Assembly: GCA_963932145.1 (NCBI GenBank)
Contig: OZ010613.1
Coordinates: 36,917,718-36,981,717, forward strand
Origin: Acanthosepion lycidas
Lineage: Eukaryota > Mollusca > Cephalopoda > Sepiida > Sepiidae
Direction of reading: 5' to 3'
Length of the DNA: 64,000 nucleotides
The notes beneath the pieces were generated by a model that did no database searches, was not told the origin of the DNA, and saw only the letters and a program-made list of their open reading frames with translations. Below, in pieces: positions 46,601 through 56,000 of the stretch. Position 1 is the stretch's first letter; each line of letters begins with the position of its first letter. A program made the translations under genes and the position numbers.

Positions 46601-49600
46601 TTCACTGAGGATCAAACTCACTATTCAGTCGTAATTGATCTGGCTAACCCCAGATGTCTTGAAAATAAAGAAGATAATCTACAAGTCACCTACCGAAAAT
46701 ACTTATTCATTTTTATTTATGTCTACACTAGTTATTATTATTATTATTAATAATATAAAATTTAATGTTTGCTATCAAAATGATGTTATCCATTCATATT
46801 AATTCAAGATCTTTACTTAGATATTCTGTATTGAATATGTAGTAAACTTTTTTGCAATCCATTTGGCTTTATTTGTTTTTTGAAAAGTGATAGTGTGAAT
46901 GTATTCATATTCATGCCACATCTTGTCTAGTGTTTCTGCTATGTATTTGAAGATTCTTTATAAAACCCAAGAAGAATCTGCAACATTATTCATCCTACAT
47001 AACAATAAAAACATTTGAAATTAATAATAATTTATTATTATTATTATAATTTTGGTTGTTCCAAAGTCATCATTTACATTAGTCCCTGCCATACAGAATA
47101 TGTTATTTCTACGTCTGTGTATCATATGTAGTGCACAGGAAACCGGATTTTAAAAGAGTGGTAAGAATAGAGTCTACTATTGAGCAGGATCTCAGAGGAA
47201 AGGCCTAATCTAATATTTTGTGTATCATATATGACCACAGGACACTTAACTGGTGCCATAATACCTCAAATGAAAGACATCTATTTTTCCACTTTATTGA
47301 AATGATTATAATCTTTGCATCACATGTGATGCACAGAGCATAGTGTAAATAACTTAGGATTTGTACATTCTGTGCATAATGTGATGCACATGTTTTTTTG
47401 TTTTTTTTATTAGGTTGGTGCAAAAATAATGTCGTTTTCTCACATAGTAACATATGTGAGAAAACGACATTATTTTTGCACCAACCTAATAGAATATTCT
47501 ATTTGCCAAATAAGCTGATTTGCCTTGCAATAGTTATAAATCTGAAAACAAGCATGAATGTTTGAATAGTACACATGAAAATCCCCTGGGCAGGCAAAGG
47601 GTTAACAACATTAGATATCACATGATGTTGATAGCAGACACAGAAAGGAAACTAAAAGGATTTCTATAGAATATAGTGAAGGAAAGTGATAAGACTAAAC
47701 ATTAATTGCTAGAAGACAGAACCTATGGTTGTCAGCAAAAAGAATGGCTCAAAATGCAAATTACAAATTGAAAATACAATACAGTTTTATCCCAGAGAAT
47801 TTCAAGAAATAAAAATGAAGAAATTGTACTTACATTGCAACTCCGTAAAATTCATGTTTGGCTGTGGATACTACAACATCTGCTGCTTTCAAAATATCAT
47901 AATATTTGGCTTTACTTTCTACATAGCCCCAATTTTTTATGTGGGAAAGAAGGTTTGTCTGGGATTCAGCAAACACACCTGGAAGAAGAAAACAAAAATT
48001 ATTCACTATCCCATGTTGTATAATACAGTGTAACCCGGATATAAGAGAGTTGCCGGGACCGGAGAATAAGTCTCTTATATCCGGGTTTCTCTTATATCCG
48101 GGTTTGGTCTATTTTGTTTAGGTAAGCATGGCTCTAATTTGGGACCAGAGAAAATCTCTTATATCCGGGTTACACTGTATGTATTTACTTAAATTATTTG
48201 TAAAGTTTAATTATCATTAAGCTTCAAGCGTTATAGTTATTTACTAAGCATAGCTTAGATGTGGCACAAGGCTGAAAGTATGGAGCAATCAGTAAAAATC
48301 ACTAGTCAGTTGTTACTGATCTAGTGAGTCAAGCTTGCTAACCTTTACCCCAAGTCAAAGTGTCCAAGCTTCATGGATTATACAGGGTGTGGCAGAAATA
48401 CCTCCCACATAATGGTAAGACACTAGCCAGAAGACAACACTACTGGCACATGCTCAAGTTCACTATCACCACACAGGTGACAGTTTAAAATATGGGAGGT
48501 ATTTCTGCCACACCTTGTATCTTACTTAAACTTATTTTTATATTAAGAAAAAAAAAAAAAAAAAAAGGAAACAATTTTGTAATTAGTTATCACCCTTAGT
48601 CAATTCTTTTTTTAATTGGTATTAGGTTGATGCAAAAATAATGTCGTTTTCTCACATATGTTACTATGTGAGAAAACGACATTATTTTTGCACCAACCTA
48701 ATAATTAAGTGATTTGAAAACTAAATGTCTATATTGGAAATAGCTTTATTTTTCAAGTTAGAGCAGCTTAATGGTATTGTGTTAGGTCTGCTGCTAGGAA
48801 AGTTGGTTCACTGTATTGTACTAGACAATTTATTTATGTAAGTCTACAATTCATCCATGCTTTGAATATTGCTACCAGTCTGGTCTCCTGCTATATATTT
48901 AGAGATTCATGATAAAATACAAATAATTTGCAATGTTATTGGTCCTGATCTAGCATCTTGGCTTCAGTACCCTCTGAACACACACATAATGTAGCTTCCA
49001 TGTGCCTTTTTCTATAAATACTTTCATGTTAATTGTTTGGAATAACTTTTCTCTATAGTATGCTCATTGGCCCCTTTTATTTCTGTCCCCATTTTCCTTA
49101 GTTTAATTACCCATCCCCTTCCTCGTTAGGTCGTCAGTGATGTCAGTTCTCTGGTGGATGTTGGGTGCCTTTCGTTTTGTGCGTGATTTTCATATTTGTT
49201 GTGTTTGAATAAGTGTGTTTGGATGAATGAGAGTTTTATATTATTAAAGTCCTACATGGATTTCGGCCAGCTAACTAATGTTTCTGCTAAAATTTAGGAT
49301 TGTGAGGCTTTTATTACTAATATTATATTGTTTAGTTTCTTTTAAATAGTTTTCTTCATTTTTGTAAATATTCATTGGGGTTAGATTTTAAATTGTTATT
49401 TTATTCCTCTCTCGCCACAGACAATGAATTGTACATATAGGAACTAGTTAGGACTTTCATAGAGACAATGAGATATTATGGTGGATGTAATTAGAATGCA
49501 TTCTTTTGGTGTTAGGAATATTGCGATATATTTGGGTCTGTGTTTGTGGCACGCTAAATTTAAAGTTAAGACAGAAGAAGACCATTTTAGCCTTGTGCTA

Positions 49601-52600
49601 CATTTTGTATCATTATACACAAATATCACTTTCTTCTATAGTATCTAAACTTTATGAATTTAAGCACAGTACTAGATTTGTTGAAGATGGAAAACTAAAC
49701 AAAGACATGAAGACCAGATGTCAGAAAGCCAACACAGTCAGTTACCAATTTGCTCCTTTTCCAAAACATCCTAGCATTTCCATGAGCACCAAGGCAAATC
49801 TCATCAACACCATTTTCCTACCAATGCTAACATACCAATGCCAGACATGGCCCCTAACAAAAACCCTTGAGAGGAAACTGATCACTAGTGAGATGAAATG
49901 CCTGAGGAAAGCGTGAAGAAGACCAGGTGAGACAAGATCAGGAATGAGGCAATAAGAGATATGGTAGGAGCAATACCAATCATACAACACATCGAACGAC
50001 AGAGGAGCAAGTGGTTTGGACACCTCACTCGTATGCCTATCAAACAACCAGCTTTACGAGTATACATCCTCAGGTACTCTGGCTGGAGAGTGAGAAGCAG
50101 ACCAAGAAGACGCTGGAGCGACTCAGTGGCAGACACTCTCAGAGCCCACAAGATATCTCTTCTTCAGGCCATTTGCCTTGCTGCTGACAGATGACTGTGT
50201 CTTCCCACAATGCCTAACAGCACAAGCGGAAGGAAAAACTAAAACTAGGTTTGTGGCAAGGTCTAAACAATTTACAATTGATTTGGCTAGATGTAACTAT
50301 AAGTTCTATGCTAACAGTTTCTTCTCTCACATGTCTTGTTTTGTGAAACTATCTTTTTTTTTTTTTTTCCAGAAAACTTTGATCTTCAAAAATTTAAATA
50401 CAATTTCAATCGTTATCTACTGTCTTAATTCCTTTTATTGTTTTTACTTCTTTTTATTATTCTTTCACATTCAGTAACCCCTTGCATCTTAGTGGCTTTA
50501 TTGCCTTGCTTGGGGTGAAATGATTAAAAGAAAATAAGAAATAGTGAAATGGATTATCATTAATGGCATATTAGAAAATATCTAGAAAAAATCGTTGCTT
50601 TCTTTGACTTTATCATCATTTATGAATTGTCTTGAATCAACATCTAGTTTACTTTCTTATGTGCCATGTCCTTTCAGGACATATGCGGTCATGGCTCTCC
50701 ATCTCCCTCTATTCCTTGCAGCTCTTAAATTCCTTCCATCTGCTTCCTCCCCCAGACCACATTCCGTCATCCACTTACTTAAGCCTGATAGTTATGTCAT
50801 GCATTGTTTTCCCTTTATTCGACCTGTGAGTATCAGATTCTCCAGGCCCTCCTTCCTCATTATGTATCCCAGAAACTTCGGCTGCCTCTTCCTGATATTA
50901 GGTATAAGCCTCCTCCTTGTTTGCATCTTCTCATCGTTGCTCACACTACTGAGTCCATGATATGCTTAGCATCCTTCTGTAGGACCATATCTCTGTCGCC
51001 TAGAATATCTTCTTCATCGTTGAGGAAATTGTCTACCATTCACTGCCATAAACAAGGACAGATGTCACGTAACAGCTCAGTATTCTTTTTTTTGTTAACG
51101 AAGAAATCATCCTGTCTTGCAATACTCTGCCCAACTTTTAGAATGCATCCTTTGCCGTCCCAATACATCTACAGATCTCAGTGTCGCACTTACCATCCTC
51201 TGTCAAAAACACTTCCCCTATATTTAAACTTTGACATCAGCTTGGTTCTAGTGTTCCTGACCTGCAATTTCGAGCTCATCCTTTTACTGATGACCATGCA
51301 TGCTGTCTTGTAGTTTATGCTTAGTCCCTTCATCTCACTCTCCATCGCTACCTTTTGTATGAGATTTTGTAATTTCTTTTCCTTGTCTGCTGTCAGTACA
51401 GTGTCATCTGTGTATCTTATGCGGTTAAAATTGTAGCCACCTATTCTAAATCCCGGTAGGGTTTCCCATTCTCTCAGAACTGCCTTGTCATGTAGGTTGA
51501 ACAGGTTGGATGAGAAGACACATCCTTGCCTTTCTATTTTTGAATATTCACTGAACTCGTTCCCTATGTGCATACATGCTGTTTACTGCCAGTTTAGGTT
51601 CTTGATTATTCTGATATCTTTCCCAAATATATCAAGGTTGCTGAGCAGTTCCAGCAGATCCTTGTGGTGTACTTTATCGAAGGCCTTTGCGTAGTCTATG
51701 AAACATAAGTGCATGTCCTCAGAGTTAAAAAAACACCCCAAAAAACTAATTGTTGCCATAAAAGAGAAGCCACATAACAGCTCAGTACTCTTTCCTTTGT
51801 TACCAAAGAGATCCTCCTGTCTTGCAATACTCTGCCAAGCTTTTGGAATGTGTCCTTGGCCATCCTGATACATCCAGGGATTTCAGTGCCACACTTACCG
51901 TCTTCTGTCAAGATGCTTCCCAGATATTTAAACTTCCATGTCTGCTTGATTCTAGTGTTCCCAACCTGCAAATTGCATTTTGGGCTCACTCTTTTACTGA
52001 TGACCATGCATTCTGTTTTCTTGTAGTTTGTGCTTAGTCCCTTCATCTTGCTCTCCTTCGCTACCTTCTTTTCCAGGTCTTCTATCAGTACGGTGTCATC
52101 TGCATATCTTATGTTGTTAAGATTGTGGCCGCCATTGCTAAATCCTGGTAGGGTTTCCTCATTCTCTCAGAATTGCCTCACTGTATACATCCTTGCTTTC
52201 TATCCCTTTCTATTTTTTTATTTTCGCTGAACTCGTTCCCTATGCACATGCATGCTGTTTGCTGCCAGTATAGGTTCTTGATTATTCTGATATCTTTCCC
52301 AAATATATCAAGGTTGCTGAGCAGTTCCAGCAGATCCTTATGGTATACTTTGTTGAAGGCCTTCGTGTAGTCTATGAAACATAAGTGCATGTCCTCAGAG
52401 TTAAAAAAAAAACCCAAAAAACTAATTTCTGGCAAAATATTGTTAGACACTCCAAGGTGATCATGGTTTTCAAAACCTTCATCACAATCTACAAATGATC
52501 ATGAATCTCTATCTGATTCCCTGACAGAGTAAGAAAACCCAACACAAAGAAATTTTGGCAAAATTTAACATATATACCCACAAAAGAAACAAAAACAGGT

Positions 52601-52914
52601 TGGTTTTTCTTTTGACATCACTATCACTGTATATGCCCTCATTAACCCTAACCCTAACCATAGTTATTCCAAAACAAGGCTTGAGGATGAAACTGCCACC
52701 CAGTGGTTAAGGTTTAATATTGGAATTAAATACTGCTGACCAGTTTCGAAACATAGTAATTTCTGTGTCACGATACAATCATATTTATAAAAAAAATAAT
52801 TATAACCTAGGCTCTACTTGTGTAGCGAGCAGTTTTTAAAAAATAAAAACAAAAATACTAGAGAACTTCAGATCATCAATCTAACAGTTCTTTCCTATTA
52901 TATCAATATATATG

Positions 52915-52960
<46 letters not shown>

Positions 52961-53042
52961 CCTATAAACCAAGTAAAATTATTGTTTAGCTTGCCATAAA
53001 ATCTGGAGATAAATCATTTAACTTTGTATGGAACTAAATATA

Positions 53043-53082
<40 letters not shown>

Positions 53083-56000
53083 ATCCCACCAGTGGAAAAT
53101 AAATTTTATTTTGAGCAAAATGTTTTTAACAAACTTACTTGGAACATCTGTAAATGTTTGACCAATGACAGAAACAAAAAATTCCAGACCATCTTCATGC
53201 AGCTTGAGTAAAACCTCAAACAATGTATCGGGATCTTTATCATGTTCCCTGAAAAAAATAGAAGAATAATACACAATGATCAGGAATTCACCTCTTTGAA
53301 TGTCCAAGAAACACAAGATGATAGGATCAACTCTAAAAGAAATTCCTAATTTTATGGTATGTTTGTTATCTTTACTGGACTCAAATTTGAAAATTTGTTT
53401 GTGACAGATTGAAAGTGTCATTTTGTTGGAAAATGATTTTAGTATCAAAAATGGTATAAATTTGAATATCTGGGCACCTTTAGCTCAAATAACAAAATTG
53501 TTTTTGCTGTTTGGGATGGATCAAAACGGTCTTTTTTTTGGAAAATGATTTGAGTGCTAAAAATGGTATAAATAGGTCAAATTAAAATTTAATTTCAAAT
53601 TGCCACTTGGAGCAAACACAGTGTAATATCTTTATATTTGCCATGAGCTAACTTCAATGAAGTCTAAAATCTCAATTTTCAGACACTTTAACAGTCTTCT
53701 AAGAGGCTAAATCCAAGCCTACTGGAATCTTTGTAGTTTGATATACATTTTCTATTTGGACATTTTTTTTTTTCAACTTTCTAAATAACTATACCCCAAA
53801 TTAGAAAAAAAATTCCATCAACACAAACATTGATGAATCTAAAAGTCTATGAGTTCTGTAAACAAATAACACAACCATTGCCAACCAGCTACTGATTGTC
53901 CCCACATTGCACTGCACTTTCATCTATGTCAGCATGCACTGACAGCGGGGAAAGAGCCTGCTGCATACTCACAAAATAATGGAGATGAAAAACAAATACA
54001 AACCCACAGAGTCTGTCTATATTTCTGAGATGAGGTATTATGTACACTATTTACATTATTCGGACTATTGTCCTCATATTTGTTGCCATATTTATCACAA
54101 CGTTTCGGCCGTTGTATGCTCCGGTCTTCTTCAGGTGGTTGGAATTTCTTTGGGTCCTGTCACTGGATCTAACCAACGCCTTTATCCACTGTGCCATGTG
54201 TCCTTGAGCGTGAGTTCAATACCCAGTTAAGGCAGTGGAGAACTTTCAGAAGGAAATTAGCAGGACATCCATCAAACATGACACGTGGAACTAGAACAGT
54301 CTACCCCAGTGAGCAAAATAAAGAGTTCAGTTTGAAATTCCAACCACCTGAAGAAGGCCGGAGCGTTGTGATAAATATGGCGACAAAGATGAGGACAATA
54401 GTCCAAATAATGTAAAATGCAAACCCTGTTTATTTCCAATCTTATATTTAAGCATTTTATTCAGGTTTTTGACTGGGTGGATGGATAGGTGACACTTGGG
54501 AGAAATTCTTTTTTGTCAGTTTTATAGATCAGCTCTTCCCCTTACAGACTTTTCACTCATCATGTGACTGACGAGTCCATCTTTCACCAAGAGTGGACCA
54601 AAACTGACTCGTCTGATTCCAAGCACATCTGTTTATAGAGACCAACACCCCAAAATAGTCAATGTCTGGTTTGTTGATAATTAGTTTCCCAAAAGCTTTT
54701 ATCCTTTTTAGTTTCTTGCTCCTCTTCAGTTAAAACAGGTGCCTCTTAAAAAACCAGACTTCAAATAAGAACCACCTGCTGGCTATAAAATAGAAACACT
54801 AGAAACTGAGATAAAATCTCCTCCATGCTGATGCCCATAGTTTCACAAGCATTTCAACACTCCAATCAATGTTCACCAACAAAAAAACAAATTTACAAGT
54901 ATTTTTATAATCTGTTAACCACCACCTAAAGCAATCATTCTATTTTCTTCAGAAATTGTCTATATGTTATTTTTAATAGTTACTATTTGCATATTATTAT
55001 TATTATTTCCACAAAGAACCATTATTTTTACTGAATCCTTGTATAAATAAAAAACTGTATAGAAGCAAATTATGGTGGAGTAATGGATAGCAGTTCAGAT
55101 TGAGGAATTGGAGAGCCAAATTCAAATTCCAGTCGAATCCATTACATTACATGCTAAATATTGAAGATTGAACACCTTTTCAAAACTAATTTACCAGTGC
55201 ACTTTTGGCCATAGGGACTTTCTCTTCTTGGAAGGTTTTCATATATTCAATAATAATAATAAAGCCCATTACTGCGTAGATTCCTTAAAAATTTAGCTCT
55301 TTTTGCCTAATTTACCTAACTGGCTAATATTAATCTTAGAAGGCTGGCTGATTTTAAATTTTAGGTACCTACCTCTCTGAAAAGTTTGATGCCATGTGCT
55401 AATGGGTTAAATAGTTACCATATACTAGCTTAGTGAAAGCTAATTAAATCAAGGAAGTCATGAAACTTATTATTAAATCCAGAAGGTGTCCCCAGATTTT
55501 TGGTCTGTACTGTGAGTTTCATAAATACATATTGAAAATTTATATGTTGATAGCAGGCAATGTAAGTTTCATAAAGGCTATAAGTATTAGGTTGGTGCAA
55601 AAATAATGACGTAATAATGTTGTTTTTTGACGTATTTTCTAACGTCAAAAAACATTATTATGTCATTATTTTTGCACCAACCTAATAAATGTTGAAAACA
55701 GGTACTCAAACCATATAATAATTATCAATGTGTATCATTTTTATATTTCCTGGGAGGCACGGTGGAGTAATGGATGGTGGCTCAGACTGAGGAATCAGAG
55801 AGCCGAGTTTGAATTCAAGTCGAATCCATTACATTCATTTACATGCTAATACCATTGGGAAAGGTATGAATCCTCTTCTTCTCCCCACCAGCTATAGGTA
55901 AATAGCAGAACAGACCAGGTTCTATAGTGTTGGATGGCAACTGGTCTACCACATAAAGAAATGGCAACCTACTGCTAGAAGAAAATCTACCTCATCAGTC

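Noticed and set aside
52643..52659. Telomere-like TAACCCTAACCCTAACC
   Set aside because: Under three repeats inside a gene intron; too short to mean a chromosome end or fusion.
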